Below, in pieces: positions 51,001 to 63,400 of a stretch of DNA of 64,000 nucleotides (its first letter is position 1; each line of letters opens with the position of its first letter). The notes beneath the pieces were generated by a model, which worked only from the letters and a program-made list of their open reading frames with translations, was not told the DNA's origin and did not search any database. The stretch spans positions 43,535,327 through 43,599,326 of the forward strand of contig CM049308.1 in NCBI GenBank assembly GCA_026874595.1, in the 5' to 3' direction. This DNA comes from Sipunculus nudus. Its lineage: Eukaryota > Annelida > Sipuncula > Golfingiida > Sipunculidae. Position numbers and translations under genes: made by a program.

Positions 51001-52690
51001 GCGTAATACAAGATCGTGTTTTCTGCAAAAATGGCCGATTTAAATTGCGAAAGAAGCGTTTTAGAAGCTTCATTAGGCCATTTAGGACCTGTTACAAACG
51101 TCGTTCTCGCCGAAATCAGCTCGGTTTTCGCGTAATACAAGATCGTGTTTTCTGGAAAAATGGCCGATTTAAATTGCGAAAGAAGCGTTTTAGAAGCTTC
51201 ATTAGGCCATTTAGGACCTGTTACAAACGTCGTTTTCGCCGAAATCAGCTCGGTTTTCGCGTAATACAAGATCGTGTTTTCTGCAAAAATGGCCGATTTA
51301 AATTGCGAAAGAAGCGTTTTAGAAGCTTCATTAGGCCATTTAGGACCTGTTACAAACGTCGTTTTCGCCGAAATCAGCTCGGTTTTCGCGTAATACAAGA
51401 TCGTGTTTTCTGCAAAAATGGCCGATTTAAATTGCGAAAGAAGCGTTTTAGAAGCTTCATTAGGCCATTTAGGACCTGTTACAAACGTCGTTTTCGCCGA
51501 AATCAGCTCGGTTTTCCCGTAATACAAGATCGTGTTTTCTGCAAAAATGGCCGATTTAAATTGCGAAAGAAGCGTTTTAGAAGCTTCATTAGGCCATTTA
51601 GGACCTGTTACAAACGTCGTTTTCGCCGAAATCAGCTCGGTTTTCGCGTAATACAAGATCGTGTTTTCTGGAAAAATGGCCGATTTAAATTGCGAAAGAA
51701 GCGTTTTAGAAGCTTCATTAGGCCATTTAGGACCTGTTACAAACGTCGTTTTCGCCGAAATCAGCTCGGTTTTCGCGTAATACAAGATCGTGTTTTCTGC
51801 AAAAATGGCCGATTTAAATTGCGAAAGAAGCGTTTTAGAAGCTTCATTAGGCCATTTAGGACCTGTTACAAACGTCGTTTTCGCCGAAATCAGCTCGGTT
51901 TTCGCGTAATACAAGATCGTGTTTTCTGCAAAAATGGCCGATTTAAATTGCGAAAGAAGCGTTTTAGAAGCTTCATTAGGCCATTTAGGACCTGTTACAA
52001 ACGTCGTTTTCGCCGAAATCAGCTCGGTTTTCGCGTAATACAAGATCGTGTTTTCTGCAAAAATGGCCGATTTAAATTGCGAAAGAAGCCCTTTAGGATC
52101 TTCATTAGGCCATTTAGGACCTCTTACAAACGTCGTTTTCGCCGAAATCAGCTCGGTTTTCGTGTAATACAAGATCGTGTTTTCTGCAAAAATGGCCGAT
52201 TTAAATTGCGAAAGAAGCGTTTTAGAAGCTTCATTAGGCCATTTAGGACCTGTTACAAACGTCGTTTTCGCCGAAATCAGCTCGGTTTTCGCGTAATACA
52301 AGATCGTGTTTTCTGCAAAAAGGGCCGATTTAAATTGCGAAAGAAGCGTTTTAGAAGCTTCATTAGGCCATTTAGGACCTGTTACAAACGTCGTTTTCGC
52401 CGAAATCAGCTCGGTTTTCGCGTAATACAAGATCGTGTTTTCTGCAAAAACGGCTGTTGTCTGATGCGAAAGAAGCCCTTTAGGATCTTCATTACCCAAT
52501 TTAGGACCTGTTACAAACGTCGTTTTCGCCGAAATCAGCTCGGTTTTCGCGTATTACAAGATCGTATTTTATGGAAAAATGGCCGATTTAAATTGCGAAA
52601 GAAGCGTTTTAGAAGCTTCATTAGGCCATTTAGGACCTGTTACAAACGTCGTTTTCGCCGAAATCAGCTCGGTTTTCGCGTAATACAAGA
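48059..52690 (+). repeat. Higher-order block, copy 1 of a 7,740-bp (60-monomer) offset pair
   Basis: Private variants shared with +7,740 bp: ggctgttgtctg (48711/56451), gatcttgtttt (~48950/56690), cagcttgg (~50087/57827), gacatgttac (~50441/58181), gttctcgcc (~51106/58846), ttttcccgt (~51513/59253), acctcttac (~52130/59870), agggccg (~52321/60061) and attttatgg (~52567/60307). The match stops near 52690/60430. A weaker version extends left to ~46.98/54.72 kb. Confidence 0.88.
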
Positions 52691-55600
52691 TCGTGTTTTC
52701 TGGAAAAATGGCCGATTTAAATTGCGAAAGAAGCGTTTCATAAGCTTCATTAGGCCATTTAGGACCTGTTACAAACGTCGTTTTCGCCGAAATCAGCTCG
52801 GTTTTCGCGTAATACAAGATCGTGTTTTCTGCAAAAATGGCCGATTTAAATTGCGAAAGAAGCGTTTTAGAAGCTTCATTAGGCCATTTAGGACCTGTTA
52901 CAAACGTCGTTTTCGCCGAAATCAGCTCGGTTTTCGCGTAATACAAGATCGTGTTTTCTGCAAAAATGGCCGATTTAAATTGCGAAAGAAGCGTTTTAGA
53001 AGCTTCATTAGGCCATTTAGGACCTGTTACAAACGTCGTTTTCGCCGAAATCAGCTCGGTTTTCGCGTAATACAAGATCGTGTTTTCTGGAAAAATGGCC
53101 GATTTAAATTGCGAAAGAAGCGTTTTAGAAGCTTCATTAGGCCATTTAGGACCTGTTACAAACGTCGTTTTCGCCGAAATCAGCTCGGTTTTCGCGTAAT
53201 ACAAGATCGTGTTTTCTGCAAAAATGGCCGATTTAAATTGCGAAAGAAGCGTTTTAGAAGCTTCATTAGGCCATTTAGGACCTGTTACAAACGTCGTTTT
53301 CGCCGAAATCAGCTCGGTTTTCGCGTAATACAAGATCGTGTTTTCTGCAAAAATGGCCGATTTAAATTGCGAAAGAAGCGTTTTAGAAGCTTCATTAGGC
53401 CATTTAGGACCTGTTACAAACGTCGTTTTCGCCGAAATCAGCTCGGTTTTCGCGTAATACAAGATCGTGTTTTCTGCAAAAATGGCCGATTTAAATTGCG
53501 AAAGAAGCGTTTTAGAAGCTTCATTAGGCCATTTAGGACCTGTTACAAACGTCGTTTTCGCCGAAATCAGCTCGGTTTTCGCGTAATACAAGATCGTGTT
53601 TTCTGCAAAAATGGCCGATTTAAATTGCGAAAGAAGCGTTTTAGAAGCTTCATTAGGCCATTTAGGACCTGTTACAAACGTCGTTTTCGCCGAAATCAGC
53701 TCGGTTTTCGCGTAATACAAGATCGTGTTTTCTGCAAAAACGGCTGTTGTCTGATGCGAAAGAAGCCCTTTAGGATCTTCATTACCCAATTTAGGACCTG
53801 TTACAAACGTCGTTTTCGCCGAAATCAGCTCGGTTTTCGCGTAATACAAGATCGTGTTTTCTGCAAAAATGGCCGATTTAAATTGCGAAAGAAGCGTTTT
53901 AGAAGCTTCATTAGGCCATTTAGGACCTGTTACAAACGTCGTTTTCGCCGAAATCAGCTCGGTTTTCGCGTAATACAAGATCGTGTTTTCTGCAAAAATG
54001 GCCGATTTAAATTGCGAAAGAAGCGTTTTAGAAGCTTCATTAGGCCATTTAGGACCTGTTACAAACGTCGTTTTCGCCGAAATCAGCTCGGTTTTCGCGT
54101 AATACAAGATCGTGTTTTCTGCAAAAATGGCCGATTTAAATTGCGAAAGAAGCGTTTTAGAAGCTTCATTAGGCCATTTAGGACCTGTTACAAACGTCGT
54201 TTTCGCCGAAATCAGCTCGGTTTTCGCGTAATACAAGATCGTGTTTTCTGCAAAAATGGCCGATTTAAATTGCGAAAGAAGCGTTTTAGAAGCTTCATTA
54301 GGCCATTTAGGACCTGTTACAAACGTCGTTTTCGCCGAAATCAGCTCGGTTTTCGCGTAATACAAGATCGTGTTTTCTGCAAAAACGGCTGTTGTCTGAT
54401 GCGAAAGAAGCCCTTTAGGATCTTCATTACCCAATTTAGGACCTGTTACAAACGTCGTTTTCGCCGAAATCAGCTCGGTTTTCGCGTATTACAAGATCGT
54501 ATTTTATGGAAAAATGGCCGATTTAAATTGCGAAAGAAGCGTTTTAGAAGCTTCATTAGGCCATTTAGGACCTGTTACAAACGTCGTTTTCGCCGAAATC
54601 AGCTCGGTTTTCGTGTAATACAAGATCGTGTTTTCTGCAAAAATGGCCGATTTAAATTGCGAAAGAAGCGTTTTAGAAGCTTCATTAGGCCATTTAGGAC
54701 CTGTTACAAACGTCGTTTTCGCCGAAATCAGCTCGGTTTTCGCGTAATACAAGATCGTGTTTTCTGCGAAAATGGCCGATTTAAATTGCGAAAGAAGCGT
54801 TTTAGAAGCTTCATTAGGCCATTTAGGACCTGTTACAAACGTCGTTTTCGCCGAAATCAGCTCGGTTTTCGCGTAATACAAGATCGTGTTTTCTGCAAAA
54901 ATGGCCGATTTAAATTGCGAAAGAAGCGTTTTAGAAGCTTCATTAGGCCATTTAGGACCTGTTACAAACGTCGTTTTCGCCGAAATCAGCTCGGTTTTCG
55001 CGTAATACAAGATCGTGTTTTCTGGAAAAATGGCCGATTTAAATTGCGAAAGAAGCGTTTTAGAAGCTTCATTAGGCCATTTAGGACCTGTTACAAACGT
55101 CGTTTTCGCCGAAATCAGCTCGGTTTTCGCGTAATACAAGATCGTGTTTTCTGCAAAAATGGCCGATTTAAATTGCGAAAGAAGCGTTTAGAAGCTTCAT
55201 TAGGCCATTTAGGACCTGTTACAAACGTCGTTTTCGCCGAAATCAGCTTGGTTTTCGCGTAATACAAGATCGTGTTTTCTGGAAAAATGGCCGATTTAAA
55301 TTGCGAAAGAAGCGTTTTAGAAGCTTCATTAGGCCATTTAGGACCTGTTACAAACGTCGTTTTCGCCGAAATCAGCTCGGTTTTCGCGTAATACAAGATC
55401 GTGTTTTCTGGAAAAATGGCCGATTTAAATTGCGAAAGAAGCGTTTTAGAAGCTTCATTAGGCCATTTAGGACCTGTTACAAACGTCGTTTTCGCCGAAA
55501 TCAGCTCGGTTTTCGCGTAATACAAGATCGTGTTTTCTGCAAAAATGGCCGATTTAAATTGCGAAAGAAGCGTTTTAGAAGCTTCATTAGGCCATTTAGG

Positions 55601-55798
55601 ACCTGTTACAAACGTCGTTTTCGCCGAAATCAGCTCGGTTTTCGCGGTAATACAAGATCGTGTTTTCTGGAAAAATGGCCGATTTAAATTGCGAAAGAAG
55701 CGTTTTAGAAGCTTCATTAGGCCATTTAGGACCTGTTACAAACGTCGTTTTCGCCGAAATCAGCTCGGTTTTCGCGTAATACAAGATCGTGTTTTCTG

Positions 55799-58700
55799 GA
55801 AAAATGGCCGATTTAAATTGCGAAAGAAGCGTTTTAGAAGCTTCATTAGGCCATTTAGGCCCTTTTACAAACGTCGTTTTCGCCGAAATCAGCTCGGTTT
55901 TCGCGTAATACAAGATCGTGTTTTCTGCAAAAATGGCCGATTTAAATTGCGAAAGAAGCGTTTTAGAAGCTTCATTAGGCCATTTAGGACCTGTTACAAA
56001 CGTCGTTTTCGCCGAAATCAGCTCGGTTTTCGCGTAATACAAGATCGTGTTTTCTGGAAAAATGGCCGATTTAAATTGCGAAAGAAGCGTTTTAGAAGCT
56101 TCTTTAGGCCATTTAGGACCTGTTACAAACGTCGTTTTCGCCGAAATCAGCTCGGTTTTCGCGTAATACAAGATCGTGTTTTCTGCAAAAATGGCCGATT
56201 TAAATTGCGAAAGAAGCGTTTTAGAAGCTTCATTAGGCCATTTAGGACCTGTTACAAACGTCGTTTTCGCCGAAATCAGCTCGGTTTTCGCGTAATACAA
56301 GATCGTGTTTTCTGCAAAAATGGCCGATTTAAATTGCGAAAGAAGCGTTTTAGAAGCTTCATTAGGCCATTTAGGACCTGTTACAAACGTCGTTTTCGCC
56401 GAAATCAGCTCGGTTTTCGCGTAATACAAGATCGTGTTTTCTGCAAAAACGGCTGTTGTCTGATGCGAAAGAAGCCCTTTAGGATCTTCATTACCCAATT
56501 TAGGACCTGTTACAAACGTCGTTTTCGCCGAAATCAGCTCGGTTTTCGCGTAATACAAGATCGTGTTTTCTGCAAAAATGGCCGATTTAAATTGCGAAAG
56601 AAGCGTTTTAGAAGCTTCATTAGGCCATTTAGGACCTGTTACAAACGTCGTTTTCGCCGAAATCAGCTCGGTTTTCGCGTAATACAAGATCTTGTTTTCT
56701 GCAAAAATGGCCGATTTAAATTGCGAAAGAAGCGTTTTAGAAGCTTCATTAGGCCATTTAGGACCTGTTACAAACGTCGTTTTCGCCGAAATCAGCTCGG
56801 TTTTCGCGTAATACAAGATCGTGTTTTCTGCAAAAATGGCCGATTTAAATTGCGAAAGAAGCGTTTTAGAAGCTTCATTAGGCCATTTAGGACCTGTTAC
56901 AAACGTCGTTTTCGCCGAAATCAGCTCGGTTTTCGCGTAATACAAGATCGTGTTTTCTGCAAAAATGGCCGATTTAAATTGCGAAAGAAGCGTTTTAGAA
57001 GCTTCATTAGGCCATTTAGGACCTGTTACAAACGTCGTTTTCGCCGAAATCAGCTCGGTTTTCGCGTAATACAAGATCGTGTTTTCTGCAAAAATGGCCG
57101 ATTTAAATTGCGAAAGAAGCGTTTTAGAAGCTTCATTAGGCCATTTAGGACCTGTTACAAACGTCGTTTTCGCCGAAATCAGCTCGGTTTTCGCGTAATA
57201 CAAGATCGTGTTTTCTGCAAAAATGGCCGATTTAAATTGCGAAAGAAGCGTTTTAGAAGCTTCATTAGGCCATTTAGGACCTGTTACAAACGTCGTTTTC
57301 GCCGAAATCAGCTCGGTTTTCGCGTAATACAAGATCGTGTTTTCTGCGAAAATGGCCGATTTAAATTGCGAAAGAAGCGTTTTAGAAGCTTCATTAGGCC
57401 ATTTAGGACCTGTTACAAACGTCGTTTTCGCCGAAATCAGCTCGGTTTTCGCGTAATACAAGATCGTGTTTTCTGCAAAAATGGCCGATTTAAATTGCGA
57501 AAGAAGCGTTTTAGAAGCTTCATTAGGCCATTTAGGACCTGTTACAAACGTCGTTTTCGCCGAAATCAGCTCGGTTTTCGCGTAATACAAGATCGTGTTT
57601 TCTGGAAAAATGGCCGATTTAAATTGCGAAAGAAGCGTTTTAGAAGCTTCATTAGGCCATTTAGGACCTGTTACAAACGTCGTTTTCGCCGAAATCAGCT
57701 CGGTTTTCGCGTAATACAAGATCGTGTTTTCTGCAAAAATGGCCGATTTAAATTGCGAAAGAAGCGTTTTAGAAGCTTCATTAGGCCATTTAGGACCTGT
57801 TACAAACGTCGTTTTCGCCGAAATCAGCTTGGTTTTCGCGTAATACAAGATCGTGTTTTCTGGAAAAATGGCCGATTTAAATTGCGAAAGAAGCGTTTTA
57901 GAAGCTTCATTAGGCCATTTAGGACCTGTTACAAACGTCGTTTTCGCCGAAATCAGCTCGGCTTTCGCGTAATACAAGATCGTGTTTTCTGCAAAAATGG
58001 CCGATTTAAATTGCGAAAGAAGCGTTTTAGAAGCTTCATTAGGCCATTTAGGACCTGTTACAAACGTCGTTTTCGCCGAAATCAGCTCGGTTTTCGCGTA
58101 ATACAAGATCGTGTTTTCTGGAAAAATGGCCGATTTAAATTGCGAAAGAAGCGTTTTAGAAGCTTCATTAGGCCATTTAGGACATGTTACAAACGTCGTT
58201 TTCGCCGAAATCAGCTCGGTTTTCGCGTAATACAAGATCGTGTTTTCTGCAAAAATGGCCGATTTAAATTGCGAAAGAAGCGTTTTAGAAGCTTCATTAG
58301 GCCATTTAGGACCTGTTACAAACGTCGTTTTCGCCGAAATCAGCTCGGTTTTCGCGTAATACAAGATCGTGTTTTCTGGAAAAATGGCCGATTTAAATTG
58401 CGAAAGAAGCGTTTTAGAAGCTTCATTAGGCCATTTAGGACCTGTTACAAACGTCGTTTTCGCCGAAATCAGCTCGGTTTTCGCGTAATACAAGATCGTG
58501 TTTTCTGCAAAAATGGCCGATTTAAATTGCGAAAGAAGCGTTTTAGAAGCTTCATTAGGCCATTTAGGACCTGTTACAAACGTCGTTTTCGCCGAAATCA
58601 GCTCGGTTTTCGCGTAATACAAGATCGTGTTTTCTGCAAAAATGGCCGATTTAAATTGCGAAAGAAGCGTTTTAGAAGCTTCATTAGGCCATTTAGGACC

Positions 58701-60430
58701 TGTTACAAACGTCGTTTTCGCCGAAATCAGCTCGGTTTTCGCGTAATACAAGATCGTGTTTTCTGCAAAAATGGCCGATTTAAATTGCGAAAGAAGCGTT
58801 TTAGAAGCTTCATTAGGCCATTTAGGACCTGTTACAAACGTCGTTCTCGCCGAAATCAGCTCGGTTTTCGCGTAATACAAGATCGTGTTTTCTGCAAAAA
58901 TGGCCGATTTAAATTGCGAAAGAAGCGTTTTAGAAGCTTCATTAGGCCATTTAGGACCTGTTACAAACGTCGTTTTCGCCGAAATCAGCTCGGTTTTCGC
59001 GTAATACAAGATCGTGTTTTCTGCAAAAATGGCCGATTTAAATTGCGAAAGAAGCGTTTTAGAAGCTTCATTAGGCCATTTAGGACCTGTTACAAACGTC
59101 GTTTTCGCCGAAATCAGCTCGGTTTTCGCGTAATACAAGATCGTGTTTTCTGCAAAAATGGCCGATTTAAATTGCGAAAGAAGCGTTTTAGAAGCTTCAT
59201 TAGGCCATTTAGGACCTGTTACAAACGTCGTTTTCGCCGAAATCAGCTCGGTTTTCCCGTAATACAAGATCGTGTTTTCTGCAAAAATGGCCGATTTAAA
59301 TTGCGAAAGAAGCGTTTTAGAAGCTTCATTAGGCCATTTAGGACCTGTTACAAACGTCGTTTTCGCCGAAATCAGCTCGGTTTTCGCGTAATACAAGATC
59401 GTGTTTTCTGCAAAAATGGCCGATTTAAATTGCGAAAGAAGCGTTTTAGAAGCTTCATTAGGCCATTTAGGACCTGTTACAAACGTCGTTTTCGCCGAAA
59501 TCAGCTCGGTTTTCGCGTAATACAAGATCGTGTTTTCTGCAAAAATGGCCGATTTAAATTGCGAAAGAAGCGTTTTAGAAGCTTCATTAGGCCATTTAGG
59601 ACCTGTTACAAACGTCGTTTTCGCCGAAATCAGCTCGGTTTTCGCGTAATACAAGATCGTGTTTTCTGCAAAAATGGCCGATTTAAATTGCGAAAGAAGC
59701 GTTTTAGAAGCTTCATTAGGCCATTTAGGACCTGTTACAAACGTCGTTTTCGCCGAAATCAGCTCGGTTTTCGCGTAATACAAGATCGTGTTTTCTGCAA
59801 AAATGGCCGATTTAAATTGCGAAAGAAGCCCTTTAGGATCTTCATTAGGCCATTTAGGACCTCTTACAAACGTCGTTTTCGCCGAAATCAGCTCGGTTTT
59901 CGTGTAATACAAGATCGTGTTTTCTGGAAAAATGGCCGATTTAAATTGCGAAAGAAGCGTTTTAGAAGCTTCATTAGGCCATTTAGGACCTGTTACAAAC
60001 GTCGTTTTCGCCGAAATCAGCTCGGTTTTCGCGTAATACAAGATCGTGTTTTCTGCAAAAAGGGCCGATTTAAATTGCGAAAGAAGCGTTTTAGAAGCTT
60101 CATTAGGCCATTTAGGACCTGTTACAAACGTCGTTTTCGCCGAAATCAGCTCGGTTTTCGCGTAATACAAGATCGTGTTTTCTGCAAAAACGGCTGTTGT
60201 CTGATGCGAAAGAAGCCCTTTAGGATCTTCATTACCCAATTTAGGACCTGTTACAAACGTCGTTTTCGCCGAAATCAGCTCGGTTTTCGCGTATTACAAG
60301 ATCGTATTTTATGGAAAAATGGCCGATTTAAATTGCGAAAGAAGCGTTTTAGAAGCTTCATTAGGCCATTTAGGACCTGTTACAAACGTCGTTTTCGCCG
60401 AAATCAGCTCGGTTTTCGCGTAATACAAGA
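55799..60430 (+). repeat. Higher-order block, copy 2 of a 7,740-bp (60-monomer) offset pair
   Basis: See 48059-52690. The two copies differ mainly at one monomer position (TCTGC/TCTGG). A sub-block with markers tctgcgaaaa, TCTGG and cagcttgg also appears at 54767 and 57347, 2,580 bp (20 monomers) apart, and at 47027; tctgcgaaaa recurs at ~63925. Confidence 0.88.
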
Positions 60431-63400
60431 TCGTGTTTTCTGCAAAAACGGCTGTTGTCTGATGCGAAAGAAGCCCTTTAGGATCTTCATTACCCAATTT
60501 AGGACCTGTTACAAACGTCGTTTTCGCCGAAATCAGCTCGGTTTTCGCGTATTACAAGATCGTATTTTATGGAAAAATGGCCGATTTAAATTGCGAAAGA
60601 AGCGTTTTAGAAGCTTCATTAGGCCATTTAGGACCTGTTACAAACGTCGTTTTCGCCGAAATCAGCTCGGTTTTCGCGTAATACAAGATCGTGTTTTCTG
60701 GAAAAATGGCCGATTTAAATTGCGAAAGAAGCGTTTTAGAAGCTTCATTAGGCCATTTAGGACCTGTTACAAACGTCGTTTTCGCCGAAATCAGCTCGGT
60801 TTTCGCGTAATACAAGATCGTGTTTTCTGCAAAAATGGCCGATTTAAATTGCGAAAGAAGCGTTTAATAAGCTTCATTAGGCCATTTAGGACCTGTTACA
60901 AACGTCGTTTTCGCCGAAATCAGCTCGGTTTTCGCGTAATACAAGATCGTGTTTTCTGGAAAAATGGCCGATATAAATTGCGAAAGAAGCGTTTTAGAAG
61001 CTTCATTAGGCCATTTAGGACCTGTTACAAACGTCGTTTTCGCCGAAATCAGCTCGGTTTTCGCGTAATACAAGATCGTGTTTTCTGCAAAAATGGCCGA
61101 TTTAAATTGCGAAAGAAGCGTTTTAGAAGCTTCATTAGGCCATTTAGGACCTGTTACAAACGTCGTTCTCGCCGAAATTAGCTCGGTTTTCGCGTTATAC
61201 AAGATCGTGTTTTCTGCAAAAATGGCCGATTTAAATTGCGAAAGAAGCGTTTTAGAAGCTTCATTAGGCCATTTAGGACCTGTTACAAACGTCGTTTTCG
61301 CCGAAATCAGCTCGGTTTTCGCGTAATACAAGATCGTGTTTTCTGCAAAAAGGGCCGATTTAAATTGCGAAAGAAGCGTTTTAGAAGCTTCATTAGGCCA
61401 TTTAGGACCTGTTACAAACGTCGTTTTCGCCGAAATCAGCTCGGTTTTCGCGTAATACAAGATCGTGTTTTCTGCAAAAACGGCTGTTGTCTGATGCGAA
61501 AGAAGCCCTTTAGGATCTTCATTACCCAATTTAGGACCTGTTACAAACGTCGTTTTCGCCGAAATCAGCTCGGTTTTCGCGTAATACAAGATCGTGTTTT
61601 CTGCAAAAATGGCCGATTTAAATTGCGAAAGAAGCGTTTTAGAAGCTTCATTAGGCCATTTAGGACCTGTTACAAACGTCGTTTTCGCCGAAATCAGCTC
61701 GGTTTTCGCGTAATACAAGATCGTGTTTTCTGCAAAAATGGCCGATTTAAATTGCGAAAGAAGCGTTTTAGAAGCTTCATTAGGCCATTTAGGACCTGTT
61801 ACAAACGTCGTTTTCGCCGAAATCAGCTCGGTTTTCGCGTAATACAAGATCGTGTTTTCTGCAAAAATGGCCGATTTAAATTGCGAAAGAAGCGTTTTAG
61901 AAGCTTCATTAGGCCATTTAGGACCTGTTACAAACGTCGTTTTCGCCGAAATCAGCTCGGTTTTCGCGTAATACAAGATCGTGTTTTCTGCAAAAACGGC
62001 TGTTGTCTGATGCGAAAGAAGCCCTTTAGGATCTTCATTACCCAATTTAGGACCTGTTACAAACGTCGTTTTCGCCGAAATCAGCTCGGTTTTCGCGTAT
62101 TACAAGATCGTATTTTATGGAAAAATGGCCGATTTAAATTGCGAAAGAAGCGTTTTAGAAGCTTCATTAGGCCATTTAGGACCTGTTACAAACGTCGTTT
62201 TCGCCGAAATCAGCTCGGTTTTCGTGTAATACAAGATCGTGTTTTCTGCAAAAATGGCCGATTTAAATTGCGAAAGAAGCGTTTTAGAAGCTTCATTAGG
62301 CCATTTAGGACCTGTTACAAACGTCGTTTTCGCCGAAATCAGCTCGGTTTTCGCGTAATACAAGATCGTGTTTTCTGCAAAAATGGCCGATTTAAATTGC
62401 GAAAGAAGCGTTTTAGAAGCTTCATTAGGCCATTTAGGACCTGTTACAAACGTCGTTTTCGCCGAAATCAGCTCGGTTTTCGCGTAATACAAGATCGTGT
62501 TTTCTGGAAAAATGGCCGATATAAATTGCGAAAGAAGCGTTTTAGAAGCTTCATTAGGCCATTTAGGACCTGTTACAAACGTCGTTTTCGCCGAAATCAG
62601 CTCGTTTTCGCGTAATACAAGATCGTGTTTTCTGCAAAAATGGGCCGATTTAAATTGCGAAAGAAGCGTTTAATAAGCTTCATTAGGCCATTTAGGACCT
62701 GTTACAAACGTCGTTTTCGCCGAAATCAGCTCGGTTTTCGCGTAATACAAGATCGTGTTTTCTGCAAAAATGGCCGATTTAAATTGCGAAAGAAGCGTTT
62801 TAGAAGCTTCATTAGGCCATTTAGGACCTGTTACAAACGGTCGTTCTCGCCGAAATCAGCTCGGTTTTCGCGTAATACAAGATCGTGTTTTCTGAAAAAT
62901 GGCCGATTTAAATTGCGAAAGAAGCGTTTTAGAAGCTTCATTAGGCCATTTAGGACCTGTTACAAACGTCGTTTTCGCCGAAATCAGCTCGGTTTTCGCG
63001 TAATACAAGATCGTGTTTTCTGCAAAAATGGCCGATTTAAATTGCGAAAGAAGCGTTTTAGAAGCTTCATTAGGCCATTTAGGACCTGTTACAAACGTCG
63101 TTTTCGCCGAAATCAGCTCGGTTTTCGCGTAATACAAGATCGTGTTTTCTGCAAAAATGGCCGATTTAAATTGCGAAAGAAGCGTTTTAGAAGCTTCATT
63201 AGGCCATTTAGGACCTGTTACAAACGTCGTTTTCGCCGAAATCAGCTCGGTTTTCGCGTAATACAAGATCGTGTTTTCTGGAAAAATGGCCGATTTAATT
63301 GCGAAAGAAGCGTTTTAGAAGCTTCATTAGGCCATTTAGGACCTGTTACAAACGTCGTTTTCGCCGAAATCAGCTCGGTTTTCGCGTAATACAAGATCGT

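Noticed and set aside
45330-52499. 2,389-codon minus-strand open frame (also 55596-60239) as a gene
   Set aside because: The same satellite read in the antisense frame; it starts and stops wherever a variant monomer happens to create ATG or a stop.
40725-55262. 4,845-codon plus-strand open frame as a giant repeat protein
   Set aside because: It is 43-codon satellite monomers in register; the opposite strand is equally open, other parts of the array break the frame, and no flanking non-repeat coding sequence or gene structure exists.
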